Assembly (NCBI RefSeq): GCF_048128805.1
Contig: NC_135999.1
Location: 13,287,190 to 13,351,189 of the forward strand
Length of the DNA: 64,000 nucleotides
Direction of reading: 5' to 3'
Source: Centroberyx gerrardi
Lineage: Eukaryota > Chordata > Actinopteri > Beryciformes > Berycidae
The position numbers were made by a program, and so were the translations under genes. The notes under the pieces are model-generated. The model had not been told where the DNA came from and searched no databases. It saw only the letters and a list, made by a program, of their open reading frames with translations. Below, one piece after another: positions 47,001-63,886 of this stretch; within the stretch, counting starts at the first letter, position 1; every line of letters starts with the position of its first letter.

Positions 47001-50000
47001 CAATGTTGTGGCTCTCCCCTGCCTGCGGGACCGTCTCTGCATCATGGTAGAGTTCCTGCAGGTCTATCGTCCTCCCTGATGGGTCCAGGACCACCGAGCT
47101 CTCGTTCACCGTGATCTCGCTAGCTCCAGTGATGGGGCTGGTAGGTGGACCCCCAACGGACGCCTCATAGTCTGGTGGAATATCATCTGAACAGTCTGCG
47201 TTGAGCTGGATAAACACACCATAGATATCTTTAGAGGCGTCCTCAAACATGCCTTAAACTTAGGGGCTTCCATCATTTTTACATCATGCTCTTTAGAAAT
47301 AGATTTGTCTTTATATGAGGAATGGGAGCAGTGAGTTAAACAGTAATTCTGACTATGGGTGTATGAGATGGCACAAATAATGAAAATAAGTCAAAAGGGC
47401 CTTACCGGTATACCCAAGGCTTTGAGGATGTTCACTTTACACATGGGACACGTCCGGTGGTCTTGCAGCCATGGGTCTACACAGTGCTTATGGAAGACAT
47501 GCCTGACCAACAAGAATCCAACACACAAACAACCTAAAATTGACCATCCATCGTGAACAGTAATGATTCATTGTTAGAATGTACAGTAGTTGTGCACAAT
47601 AAAACGGTATAGAATATGCATAGTTATAGGTAGTAATGTGCTCACTTCATACATTCAGCTAATAAGCTAATGAAGATTTTTGCCATCACACCTACTTCTG
47701 TGAACTAATATAACATAGTGATGGTTTTATCAAACAAGCCATGTTTTACCTGCATGGTAATATCCTTACAACATCATTAGGCTTATAACCTTCAATGCAC
47801 ACTGCGCAGTTGTCAAAGTCTGACTCAGTTTCCTAGAAGACAAGACAAAGGTGAGACGAGAATCGCCTCTGTCAACGTTCTCACAGAATAAAAGCATGAC
47901 AAATTAATGAGTTGCTTAACGGTCAAGCTAACTTTGAAACACAGTCGTAGTAAAAGGCGTGGGCAAATAAAAAGACACAACTTTGTGAGTGATGCCGGCA
48001 CACAGCCTCATTGAAGTTACGCTCCTATATGCAGTCTTTCATTTCAAGGACTGTGCAGTACTGAAGTCATTGTGATGAATGTGAGTCACTGGTGAGTGTG
48101 AATTGTGAATTTTTCCCACATCTTCTCCAAACAAACCTTGAACAACCAATATGGCGGAAAGACTAACTTAATCAGAATAAGTGACAAACTGAGACAGGCA
48201 GTTCTGCAGTGTGGGATGCAGCATGGAAAGTGCTGAACCCTAATCTAAATTTGAGAAACAGGAGAATATAGGCTACTAGACCCATACAGAAAAAAATAAA
48301 ATTCACACATACTTCAGAATATGTTTACAGATACGTTTCATAATAAGGACATACTTAATAATTGGAACACTTAAAATATATTTCAAATAAATGTCATGTA
48401 CACATATAAATATATATTTTTTATTTTTTTGTATATAGTGAAACATATCTCTAAATATATTTTGGAGTATATGTGAAATGTTATTGTTATTGTATTATTA
48501 TTAATGTATTGTTTGAAGAATGAGGATTCAAATGAATGTTACCTTGTCTCCTTTCTTGATGGTCCGTACTTGGAGCTTGTTGATGGCCTTCTTGGCAGCA
48601 TCTCCCAGACGTCTCTGTAAGACATCAAATAAAAGAGAAACCTCAGGATACGACATAAACTGGACTGGCCAAAAGAAGTGTTAACATCAGTTGAATCCTG
48701 GAAACTGACGAGAGAATATGTTAGAAAACCAGTGAACCACAGTGATGAGAAATTAAGGTATTAGAATTCAAAAAGGTTCAGGAGACAAAAGAACAATAAT
48801 CAGTCACTTGGTACTTTTGATACAGTGTGACTTTTAAAATATTTTTAAAATGGGACATACATGACAACATATTTTCATACCATATTTGACAGCCTCCTTA
48901 CATTAATATATATTGTATACAATGTTAGCCCATTTACTAGGACTTATGTTAGGCTTTTTCTACAGTACATCGCAGCTCCCAGTGATTGCAAAAGAGTTAA
49001 AAGGTAAAACACTGTTAAGAAAACACAGTTAACGCCTGTGAGAGTTTCATTATTGCAAATATTCTTGTCATTTGTACTGTTCAGCGTTGTTCCTCAGATT
49101 GTTTTCACAGAAGAAATTGATTGTTTTGGAAGGGGCGGGGCTACCAGCAGGTAAAGCTGCAGTTCATACACTTTTAAGCAATGAAATATTGATAAATGAT
49201 TGACAAATGAAGCTCCGCTGTTAAAATCCACTCACCACTGCTTTGCCTCACCAAAGTACTTTCAAAGTCTGATGTCTTGGTTGAATACCATAAATCTGAC
49301 TAAGAGGTACACAGAGGTAATCACGAACACACCTTACTTTGCTTGTTTAGAATACATTGTCATCGTAAAACCACGTATTTCAAGGAATCTGGATATTTAT
49401 TTTCATGCATCATTTAGCCAAAAGATGTACAGTCGGTGTACAGATGTACAGCCGTTTCAGAGCCGAGCTGTTTGATGCTTTTGTGTTACACAGAAAAGAA
49501 TAAACTGATCACATCTCAGAATAGGGGGAAGTTTTAAGTGTTTTTGGGGCACTGTATGTGACAATGTTATGATCATTTCAGAAGAGTGAAAACAAACCAA
49601 ATTTTTCTATTTATTAGTATGAAACAGTAAGAGTAAAAAAAACAAAACAAAACAAAACAAAAAACATGGGAAACATGGGAAGAACAGATACCAGGAAGAT
49701 GAAGAGAGATTAACAGAACTGACTAGTGGAGACACTGAGAGAGTTTTCACAGAGTTTCACTGATCAAGCAAACCACATCAAGACATAACTGTTCTAATCT
49801 TCTAATCTATTTTAGTAGGAAGGCTGTCTTAGAGATAAATTCAAAGCAGAATTGCTGCTCAATATGGATGACTTCTTGGTAGAACATAAATCCACATAAT
49901 AAAAACTGAAAATTCAAACAATGGTCCCCATGGCACCCGTCCCTATCATAACCTTCATGGTGATGTATCGTCATTACAGACGTCACAAGAACGTCAGAGG

Positions 50001-53000
50001 TGGCCATCCATAATATTTGTGTTAACAGCAACCACAGTGATGGCAAGCGCAAGTATTTGCACTGTAGGCTCAAAGTGCCAGAATGCAGCCTTGGTTGATG
50101 GTTCACTGGTTTGCCGTGTTTCCGTTCGTCCAGCTGTCAGGCTAATTTTGGCCTCTCCCGCTTTACAGGACCAACACCAGATGGAAAAAGACACGTACTA
50201 ATGTCAAGAGGGAGACCACGGCACCATTGCACTCTCAGTGTCCCTTTTAAACAGGTATGTAAACATATCAACTCGACGGGTGATACTTTGATTAAACAAA
50301 AGAGCGTGTAGTCGTACCTGGTTGCGGTCTCGTGCATTAGCGTAGCGGAACCTCTGGATATAGTAGAAGACAAGCCAGGCGAGGGAGATGATCATGAGAA
50401 CGATGAAGGAGATGGAGACAAACACTACCGACGTTCTGCTCACGTACTTCTGCAGGTTCCGGGTTCCTATGGTGATGTGCAACATGACCGCGATGTTCCG
50501 CTCCAGCAGGGCCACAATCTCCCGACCTTTAGGCTCTGGGATCATGATGGCCACAATATCGCCCGTACCTGGGGGTTCATGCACAACACACGACACAGGG
50601 AGCAACGGTTTACAAGTCCATTTTGAATCTTCATGTTTTTCGTACACATGAAACTGAGCATCCCATGAACACAAACCTCAGTTCTTTTGTAATGACAAGA
50701 CTCTAATAAAGCTCAATTAGATTTAGTAATCTGATCTACCCTTTAAAAGTAAGTAACCAGACTTCCACTGCGCAATAACCCTGGTATATAAAAAATTGTG
50801 CTTTGATTTGCAAAATGAAGGCTTTGGCATTACATAGTTGCCATATACTGTACATTTCTACACCTGCACTGATGTGTCCGATGTGGTGAAGATCACAGCC
50901 TGTCTGTAAAACAAATTATTATTTTTTTGTGTCTCACACTCTCCTCCTGGCTTTCCTCATACCTGCGATCAGTTCAGTTTCCTAACTTTACAGCTAAGCC
51001 TTGCCCTCTCCCTCTGGAGCGACCAGACACCCAAATCTTCATACAAATGTTACTACAGCTTCTAAATCTCTTTCTCTTTTGGGAGGTAGTTTAAGAAATA
51101 TTTCAGCGCAGGTCATTCAAATTATGTTATGTATAAACTTATTTCACTGTGCTCACAAACATAAAAACTGGTTACCAAAAGGCTCAGCTACATGTTGCTA
51201 TGCTCTGTGTAGCAAATAACACATGGGACATACCACCTAAGATTCTGAGTGTGTCAAATTCAAAGCACAGTGGGGAGATAAAATGGCTCTCCTTTCTCAG
51301 CCACACAGAGGTAGGTTGATGTTTACTAGAGCTGCGTCAACAGCCTGAGAACAGAGTTACATCATATCCCCTCTGCTGCCTGTTTATGGTTGTGGCTGTG
51401 TGGAGTCAGACTGGATCCCCACGGTGCCTCACTCCCTCTATCAAATCACTCCAAGCAGTGGCTTATTCAACATGCCATCACCAACAGTGCCTCCCATGCA
51501 GCCGGTGATATGTGGCCCTGTGTCATATCCTCATGCCCCACACTCTGGACAGAGCTACGGCCAATATAACACCGCACCCTGGGGTGAACCTGCTACAGAG
51601 ATATTGAGATTGAGGGAGAATGGAAGCGAGGGTGTTGCGTGTTTTCCAGATGAGGCTCAGGCTCTACATCCAGCACATATATTTTCATGAAACAGGTGCA
51701 ATGCATTACTGCTGTCATGCTCATGAAACCCTTTATGTAACAGATGTGTTGTAAAAGCTGCACAGATACAATTACATGACAAAGGTCAGTTAAATCAAAA
51801 TTAATGTCTTTTAATCGGTTTTATATTTCTATGCTTAGGCAAGAATGTGTACAACTATGAGTTTAATTTAACCAACTAAAAATTCACAACTCAAGATTCA
51901 GTCTAGACTACTAGGAGTCAAGCAAATGGCCTCAATATTTGTGTCAGAAGACATGAATAGAGCACGAATAGAGCAAATATTTGGGGAAAAGCAACATTCT
52001 AATGGAGGCAAGATGGACACAGCACATCCTACCAAACAATTAAGACTAACTATGCACTGTAGGTAAGAGTGTGCAAGGTATGAAGCATTGCATGCATACC
52101 ATCCTCCCCAGCAACCCTACCCACACACAGACAGAGTAATCCAGTTGGTAATATCTCCATGGTTAGCACAGGGATTTATCCTTGCATAATGGTGGCTGCT
52201 CCTTTCAACCGTGTGTACGTTAGAGCCTCTAATGCAGTCGCCGGTGCAGCCGCCGACAGAAACAAAAAGAGCGTGTGTGTGCACAGTAAATGGATACCAC
52301 AGATAGTAATACTATTACACCGCTGCTACAGTACACAACAGTAGACTCTACAAAAGCTCAACAGCATCTGAAAAACATCAGACCACAAGCTGTCAAACCT
52401 CTTCGTTCAAGTTTAGAACTACATATGCCTCATAGCACATCTGATGTGCTATGAAAATGTAAAAAAAAAAGGTGTAAGCATTTGGTTGGGAGACTATTTG
52501 CAATAGCTTAAGAGTTTATAATGCAAGTGTTTGAAAACAGGTGGATACAAAAAGGCTCACCCCTCTTCCCCAACATCATAAGACTTAAGTCAACCCATGG
52601 TATTAGTAACATGACACTCTTAAATCTTCAATAATGTGAACGTATGGATGGTTGTCGTTTTGTAAGCCTCTTTTACATGTCAGTAGCCCTAAGTGCACGA
52701 TCCTGAACAATGCAGATTCATGGTTTTATGAGGCATGGCCATATGGTTTGGGCTTTGGGGGAATTACTGTCAAGTAAGAATGGCTTTAGAACATGCAAGA
52801 TAAAACCGCACCGTCTCATGGGAGAAGTCAAACCCTACAAGAAAATGCAAAACTCTACATATCTGGAATTAGGTTGCTGTATCTAGACGTTATAGATTTC
52901 ATAAAATTGCCCATGTATAGTTGACTTCATTGCTGATAGCGATAAGGAAACAGATAAAAAGGCATTTAAGATATCCCTAAGCCTAAACTCTTAACTCCTA

Positions 53001-56000
53001 TCTCTTTCGTCTGTTCACTGTGACGCAGTCAGCGGACAAAAATAGCTGCTTCTAAAATAGGAGGGCAATATCAATCCTGGCAGACTGGGGCTGAACTTGT
53101 AAAAAGATCTCTATATTTCAGACACACTTGGCCAAAATGTGCAAGCCAGGGGGAATGAAGACTGTGAAGGAGTGGGTGAATTTAGAGGGCACTAACCTGT
53201 TCAGTGCCGAGCACTTCATTTTGCCAGCAGGCTCCAGGTCTACTGCAGAGTCTACTGCAGAGTGGATAACAGTGAGGCACAGATTACCACAGAATTAACT
53301 GGCTACCTCTTCAACAACCATGTACTAACTGAATATAGAAACCAAGAGTTGTGCCAAGTAGACTACACTGTGGCGTAATCATGCATGCTGTACATATCAA
53401 TAAATAGCTTCAGAGCTTTTGATTAATTTTGTACAGTTCATCTAGGAGACTAAATCTGAACTGACAGGAAAAGGGCGCAAAAGACTAATAGAGCCATGTC
53501 ACACTGTCTCTGATTAATGTGAGCTTTCCGAAACATTTTCCACGCTCTCTCCAAAAACCAGACTCCAAAAGTCAAGCCTGTCATTAAGATCAGCTCTGAC
53601 CCGATTCATATGTGACTCGTCCACACAGAGCTTTGTGTGTTCCAATACAAGAGAGGCTTGTATGCTTTGTAGCAAGTGGGGTCAAATTAAGACAGACCTG
53701 AGAGGTTTTTGGCTCTGGCAGCTCCGGCCCATACAGCCCAGCTGTGTTGGCTCTGGAGTGAAGTGCTCTTTTCTTTCTTTCCTCTCATGAGGTGTGACCT
53801 TTCCGACCTTTCGCTTTGTCGCTGCAGTATTTTCTGCTAATCACGCATGTCAGTCACCACCACCACACGTTTTGTTACGGCGTATTTATCCTTTCGCAAA
53901 TGTCTCTGATTCCTTTCTGCTCTCTTCCAGCTTTATCATCATTACCTCTTCTGACTGCCGTGTTTGTCTCCTCACGGTGTCTCTTCATTTCATGGTTTAT
54001 ATTTGAGTCATGGCTGCAGGCGGGGCAGAAGCCCTTAAAATAGCACGGTGCCTTTCATCTTTTGCAGTAGGTAACCCAAGGATGTGCACTATTGCTCTTG
54101 TTTGCTTCTTACAAGAACAGAGGGGAAGGAGCTGTTTACTTGGCCAGATGCCTCTCCTAGACATAGACAAGCTTGGCGGAAAAGGACATGGTAGAAATCG
54201 CATACACACACACACACACACACACACATGCCCACCCAATTAGCATCTATGTACGGCAGTGGTTCCCAACTTTGGTCCCATAGCACTGCTGGTTTTCTAT
54301 CCTACCAGGTAGTTAATTACATTCACCTGGTGTCCCATGTCTAAGTCAGTCCCCATTAGACAGAATGAAAACCAACAGTACTCCGGGTCCCAAGAACCGG
54401 AGTTGGGAAACACTGATCTAGGATGTCTGTCGGAGCCATTTCCCTCCACTTCTCAGGCACCTGCCTGTAGGGGTGCAACGAATAATCGACGTAGTTGACG
54501 AAAATCGATGACCAAATTAGTTGCCAACGAATGTAATTGTCGATTATTAGTTGGTGACGTCATCGCGTGTGTTTTTCACGCTGTGGAGCTGAATTAAACA
54601 TCGTTTTTTCCGGAGCTGATGATGGAAGTAGCTAAGGAGTGAGCCATCTCGCTACCTTCCCATCTCTGTTGAGAGTTGCACATGCGCAGTACCGATGGGG
54701 CAGCGACAGGCGCTTACTGGAGTGAACAATATGGCAAAATGGCAACACCTTCACGACCAAAAACCTCCAAAGTGTGGGAGCATTTCACTCTTAACTCTGC
54801 CAAAAAGGTTGTGAACTGCAACATTTGCAAAGCTGACCTTGCCTGGCATGGGAGCACATCAGTTATGCTGGAGCATCTGAAGAGGAGGCACGTTCTGGAT
54901 TATGAAGACTCGTCTCGGTAAACTACGGTAGTTTGCTTGTTAGCTAGCTAGCTAGCTAATGTTGATGTTAAAAGTCATGTTACTTCACGTTATGAGCTGT
55001 AACGTTTTCTATTTTGAAATACATCAACACAAAAAATTCTCTCCTGTCTATGCGTGCGTGCCCAATGTGGGTTGCATTCGAATTAATTCAAACGATTTAT
55101 GGGTTTGTTTGATCTCGTTCGAACTTGACTTTTGGTTCTCCATTTATCGTGAAACTGGACATATAGAGGGGCAACATTTATTTAGAACGCATTTCAATGT
55201 GCATTTCAATATCTACACAGGATTCTAGAATCAAGAACAAAAAATATGGCTTGAATGAATGTAGATTTTTTTTAATGGAGTATTGGAGTTTAAAAGAGTA
55301 ATGTTACCCTTTTGCCTGACAAATATGTCTTTTTATATCAAATGCAGTCCGAAGAGGAGCCGTGCCAGTAAAGCTAGCATGGATGGCTTTCTTCAAAGGA
55401 AGCAGACTTGTACTCCCCAGCAAGCGACTGCCATCACTGAATCAATCCTAACCATGCTGGTCAAGGATATGAGACCACTGTCCATGGTTGATGGTGAAGG
55501 GTTTCAAGAAATGATCCTGTAATCATTTGACCCTTGTTCTGTACCATACGCTGCCAGTTGTTGGGTTGTTGTCTGTCACTGTTGGCCTAATATGATAGTC
55601 CAGTAATACGTTTTTTGTACTGCAGCCGCCGCACTATAAATTTAAAATGTATGTTGTATTGATGCCAGAAATATGCTTTGATTAAGGGAAAACTGCTGTA
55701 GTTTTGTTATATTTTATTGCTGCTACTTTGCCTGTCCTTGGTTTTAAATTTTGACAGAAAAAATGGATATTGGAATTTTTATTTATCTTTTGTATCAGCA
55801 GCAAAGTTCATTAAAAGATGTATTTTTGAATGAAGTATTCATCTTTATTGTCTTTATTGTTAGTTAGCACATGCCTAAAACAACCTCAAGCTAAATTTAA
55901 AAGCTGATAGCTAAATAAGAACCATTGAGTAATTGTGCAATTCATAATCCGAATAGTCGATTATTCGTTTCAATAATCGATAGATTATTCGACTATCAAA

Positions 56001-59000
56001 ATAGTCGTTAGTTGCAGCCCTACCTGCCTGCCGAATTCCTTTAACACTGTGACATTTAAAAGTTGCAACTTCCATGTTTGGTCCGAAGTGTTGCGGAATT
56101 TGAGTAAAAGCTTCAGAAACTTTGCATAGAATTTAAATGATCTGCTTACATAGACTAGTGCCCCTGAGCCTGATGTGCAAATGGACCTCGCCTCTCCACA
56201 CCTTTTGGTAAAAACTCCTCTCAGTCGGGTGTTGTGTGATAGAAATACGCTGCTGTGCTGTCTAGAGGCGTGCATTGTTGCAGTGCAAACCCTGGGCCTA
56301 GAAGATCATAGTGTCAGTATGTGTAGGCTAGTTTAAATATCCTGTTTATGAGGATGCTGAAGAGGTGATAACACAGACACTGCCTGTCAGCTGTTTGTGA
56401 GAAGAGTGACAAATTCAACAGCTACGCCCTGAAGTGAGCGTCTAACAAGGGATTTATATTCATGACTTTTTTCCCCATTCTGATAGCAATAAGGTAATGG
56501 TTTGTACATGTGCTTTTTGTTTGTACATCATTTTTGCAGCTGTCTCACGCAGGTGTGGATGTCAGCCCCACCTTTATGAAAATAAAGGCCAAGTGTAAAT
56601 TTCCAATGGAAATTCTTGTTACGTGGAGAACTAAGGCTCTGTTCACAGCTAGTAGGCCTCATTTATCCTTACAAGTGATGGGTCTAGGCAGTATCAACAA
56701 ATTAGAAAGAGTGGGTATTAGAAAGAATATGAGGGATAAAACATCAAGAGATAAAGCATTCAAATATGCTAATTAAGTGGGTGACAAAGAGAGATGTAAA
56801 GAAAGTGGAGTGTTGGTTTGCATGTTTACTCCCCTACAAGCTTGGGATAGAAAGGTCCGTCCCAGCTCTGTGCCAGTTGTAGGCCTATCACAAAAATATT
56901 ATTATTATAATTAAAGACAGAAGTAGGGTTAGCACAAACATTTTTAGAACAAGATGGCACAGTTAGCCTGTTATGAGAATGATGTTGATGGTAGCAAAAA
57001 GTGGAAATTGGCATTTTTTTTGTCTTTTTGTCTAACACCCTCAACACCTTGGACCTATACAGCCTTTTACTTCAGCCGCCCCTACAATTCGTTTGTGGAT
57101 GAATCTCCCTTGTAACTTGCGCTGTCTTTATGAATAGTCTATCCATGGCTTTCTAGCTAAACTAAAACCCACTCCATCTGTGACTCCTGTATTACATAGA
57201 AGAATTTGTGATGACAGGAAATTCAAAATAAGGTTTCTAGACTGGGCACATAAAATCATGACCATGGTTTCGTTTGTGCCTGGCGAATTTTAGCTACAGG
57301 TCAAACGAACAGGATATTGTCAGTAAACAGGTAGCAAGTGAATTGGCCTAATCTGTGCTATTCGAGTAGTGTTTGTCTGATTATCTGATGCATCAGCCTG
57401 CACTGCCTCTGTCAAGCAGGTAGGAAATGTGACTTCCTCTTCAGGAACCTGATGGCTAAATCTGGGACTCTCTACTTTCACACCATTTCACTCAGATTAT
57501 GACAAAGGGAGCATCTGTGATATGATTTTTATCGTGTTTGCTTCCCCACTCAGTTCCTAAATGGTTGATTTGAGGATACACTGCAGCATATTGACAGTGC
57601 TCAAAGTCAATAGACTCACTCTTTTTTTTCTTTTTCTTTTTTAGCTGTGAGTCTTAAATACTGAGCCACAGATCTGTGAGTCTGAGATCTGTGACTGATG
57701 TGGGACTTGTTCCTTCCAAGCGATACCATAATCCAGTTTGCTTGAACATGAACAACTAGGATGTGTTTACATTATGATATATAGGGGATCCTATCATGTT
57801 TTCAATGACAACAAAAAAACTAAACTTGTGCTTAGTGTGAGCGTGAAACACTTTCCCAAACACACATGTAGACTACACTCAACACAAAGTATAACCACAT
57901 ACACACTGCATTGAATATGACACATGCAAACAAGTGAAAACAAGCTTAGTGCTGGTTACATGCTTGCCATTTGTGGGTTTCTTGGCAAATAATCTAACGA
58001 GTGTAAGTGTTTTCCTATGACTGTCTTGGATACAGGCAACACCTCTAATGTTTTAGCAACATCACTTATTGAGACAAAGCATTTGGAGTAGAAAGACGTT
58101 ACAAGTCATTTGTTTACAGTGTTGGATACTGAGTGACGAGATCAACGGGTCAGGCATAGAGAGCAACAAAATGTATTGATAATCTAATTTATTATATTGC
58201 AGTAGAAATGTAATGGCTGTAATCATTGTAAATAATTTCAAGAAAAACTGTCTGAATGTGTCATGATTAAGTATTTTGCATGGGTCAATCCTCATAAATG
58301 AAATATTATATATATTATGGTGTGAACAGTTTGTGATTTTTATTTATTCATTTGTTTTTTTGAATAGCATTATATTATAATTATATAGCCTATTTTATTT
58401 CAAATTCTGTGCTTTTTCTTCATGTTTAACTTTTTGAGTTTGTATTTTTATTACTCTTTCAGGCTTTCATCATAAACAAAGTATTATTTCAATGCATCAA
58501 TCATCTGTTTGGTGAGGAGTTATTCATTGTATGTACTGACTGTAACTGTGGTAGTAGTCCATTAAGCTTTTGTGGGATCAGGGCCAGCTTACCCCATGAG
58601 GTTATATAAGTCTACAAACTTACTGAAGTTCAAGCATGGAAATTCAAATAAGCCAAGTAGTTAAAGTAATTTTCAATACAAGCTGGTTAGTTATGTGTTG
58701 AGTAATACTTTTGAATGAGTATTAGTCTTATTACGTCTTATTACATCGGTGTTTGTCACGTAATGTTGTGTCTTAAAGTGTGATCTTAGATAAGCCTCAT
58801 CAGGTGGCCTATAAAGGTTACTACCACAGACGTACACAGGTCAACAAGGACCCAATTAAAATCCTAATTAGCCATTTCAGCAGATCTAGATCAGTGGATC
58901 TCAGTCCTGGGTACTGCTAGTTTTCTACATTACCAAGTAGTTAACTGCATTCACTCTGCATCTGTAGGAGTAAATCAGTCCTTGATTAGAATGAAAACCA

Positions 59001-59983
59001 GCAGGGCTCTGGGCTATATCTGCTATTGGATATATAGGGAAACCTACTTTCCTACTTGGAAATTTCACCTCAACACCCTCCAAACTCGGATTATTAAACC
59101 AGAAACTCTTTTGTGTCAGTGAACAGTAAGAAAATACATAGGCTACACATGCACCTTGTTGTTAACCAGACTAATCTAATATTTGGTTGAATGGAGTTGA
59201 TCAAATTAGCTTGTTAAGCTGCAACTTTTAGCTCCAACTTCACTCTTGCACACCTGATTCAATTAAGGGCCACAAATTCTCATGACACCTTAATTAAATC
59301 AGATGTGGAAGACTGAGTACAGTTGGAGCTAAAAGCTGCAGGAGAAGGGGGGCATTTGAGGTCGGGGTTGAGAAACAGTTATGCCCTGCTGACAAGCATA
59401 AAGCCAGAGAGTAAACAGTGAAACTTTGTCAACACAATGGGACATGTCAGGGCAGGAACGGTACAGCAACAATGGGAAAGACAAACAATAACGATGCAAA
59501 ACAAAAGGCTTGTGTGCAGAAAGCCGTACCTTGGTGGGGCATTGTTATGGTCTCGTTGGTATTGCTGGAGCCCACATTGTAAACGACAACTGCAGAGGCG
59601 TTGTGGCTCGCGGCGTTACGGATTTTCTCTCGAAACGTACAATTCCCCGCAGCGACCAATGCCACCCAAGCGCTGCTCTGGGAGACGAGTGGGAACTTGA
59701 CGTTTGCGTCGCAAGCCTGTCTGTCCTGCACGAGAGTCGGCACGAGCACAAGTCCCCTGGCTTCCTTCTTCGGCGACTGCTCGCCATATCGACCGCACTC
59801 GGTTTTCTCTGTTTTGATTTCCGAGGTGACGGGGTCCAGATACGTGATGTTGACGAACGCGGTGTACCATTCCTCCTTCTCCGCGACCGTGAAGTCCAGG
59901 CAGAGCAGATGGACGAAACAAAACGACAGCAGCCACGTCGAGAGAGCGAGACTGCGGCAAGCTCGGATGAGGGACACTGCCAT
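44026..59983 (-). CDS. rnf150: RING finger protein 150 (PA-TM-RING E3 ubiquitin ligase type)
   Basis: Seven coding exons on the minus strand: 59530-59983, 50318-50568, 48543-48614, 47750-47832, 47406-47502, 46995-47205, 44026-44144; 1287 nt, 428 aa (human protein 438). Residues 1-34 form a signal peptide ([17 protein letters not shown]). The luminal protease-associated domain (about 80-185) includes ECGRYGE and several NxT/S sites. One membrane helix lies at 199-222 ([20 protein letters not shown]). The RING-H2 domain has all eight ligands: C268, C271, C286, H288, H291, C294, C305, C308. The acidic C-terminus ends EGDEVKS as in vertebrate RNF150. The family ubiquitinates targets from endosomal or Golgi membranes. 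RNF130/RNF149 are relatives; the N-terminus and synteny identify RNF150. The first intron is 9 kb. Confidence 0.96.
44145..46994 (-). other. rnf150: RNF150 intron 6
   Basis: This 2.85-kb intron lies between exon 6 (46995-47205) and the last coding exon. I see no gene or clear transposon. A mixed CA/TG run at about 46257-46300 is the only obvious repeat. Confidence 0.75.
48301..48479. mobile_element. Palindromic MITE-like element in RNF150 intron 3
   Basis: The left arm TTCACACATACTTCAGAATA and the right arm in reverse complement TTCACATATACTCCAAAATA match over about 40 bp, up to AGATAYGTTTCA. The AT-rich centre is about 90 bp. No target duplication is clear. The position is just upstream of RNF150 exon 3 on the plus axis (48543). 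Confidence 0.6.
48615..50317 (-). other. rnf150: RNF150 intron 2
   Basis: A 1.7-kb intron. It contains an A-rich AAAAC repeat at about 49639-49664. No gene or recognised transposon is seen. Confidence 0.75.
54204..54228. repeat. (AC)n microsatellite
   Basis: About 12 AC units, just left of the repeat element at 54255. Confidence 0.85.
54255..54415. repeat. Short inverted-repeat element (CAGTGGTTCCCAAC family)
   Basis: The left end CAGTGGTTCCCAACTTTGG and the right end in reverse complement CAGTGTTTCCCAACTCCGG form inverted ends. The body includes GTAGTTAATTACATTCACCT and GAATGAAAACCAACAG. A related copy lies at 58893. It resembles a widespread vertebrate MITE that I cannot name with certainty. 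Confidence 0.6.
54468..56022 (+). mobile_element. hAT transposon with BED zinc finger and deleted transposase core
   Basis: The 1555-bp element has a perfect 8-bp target duplication CCTGCCTG (54460-54467, 56023-56030). Its ends TAGGGGTGCAACGAA and, reversed, TAGGGCTGCAACTAA are typical hAT inverted repeats. It sits antisense in RNF150 intron 1. Two exons remain (54676-54917 and 55348-55522); the RNase H-like catalytic region and hATC end are gone. Confidence 0.9.
54676..55522 (+). pseudogene. BED-type zinc finger protein remnant of hAT (ZBED-like) transposase
   Basis: Exon 1 starts at ATG 54676 (or 54742, [10 protein letters not shown]) and ends at 54917 before a GTAAAC donor. Exon 2 starts at 55348 after TGCAG and ends with TAA 55520-55522. 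The splice joins CG|T in phase, giving about 138 residues. Exon 1 holds a BED finger: VWEHF, CNIC, then HLKRRH. Exon 2 holds the linker that precedes the catalytic domain in this family ([30 protein letters not shown]). The stop follows one codon after EMI, where the family continues with an SFDP-like motif; that motif is still readable just past the stop, then homology ends. DNA binding could persist; transposition could not. Confidence 0.75.
58893..59383. repeat. Nested inverted-repeat element
   Basis: The outer ends AGTGGATCTCAGTCCTGG and, reversed, ACTGTTTCTCAACCCCGACC are inverted. Inside, GCAACTTTTAGCTCCAACTT (59221) pairs with the reverse complement of GTTGGAGCTAAAAGCTGCAG (59322-59341), around CACCTGATTCAATTAAGG. 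The left 150 bp resembles the element at 54255. It looks like one repeat nested in, or sharing ends with, another. Confidence 0.5.

Positions 59984-63886
<3,903 letters not shown>

Larger units (their letters stand above)
50569..59529 (-). other. rnf150: RNF150 intron 1
   Basis: This 9-kb intron separates the signal/PA exon from the membrane-helix exon. It holds a near-perfect 25-bp palindrome (52430-52454), an AC microsatellite (54204-54228), an inverted-repeat element (54255-54415), a hAT element with a BED exon (54468-56022) and a nested inverted-repeat element (about 58893-59383). The remainder shows no coding sequence I can support. Confidence 0.8.
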
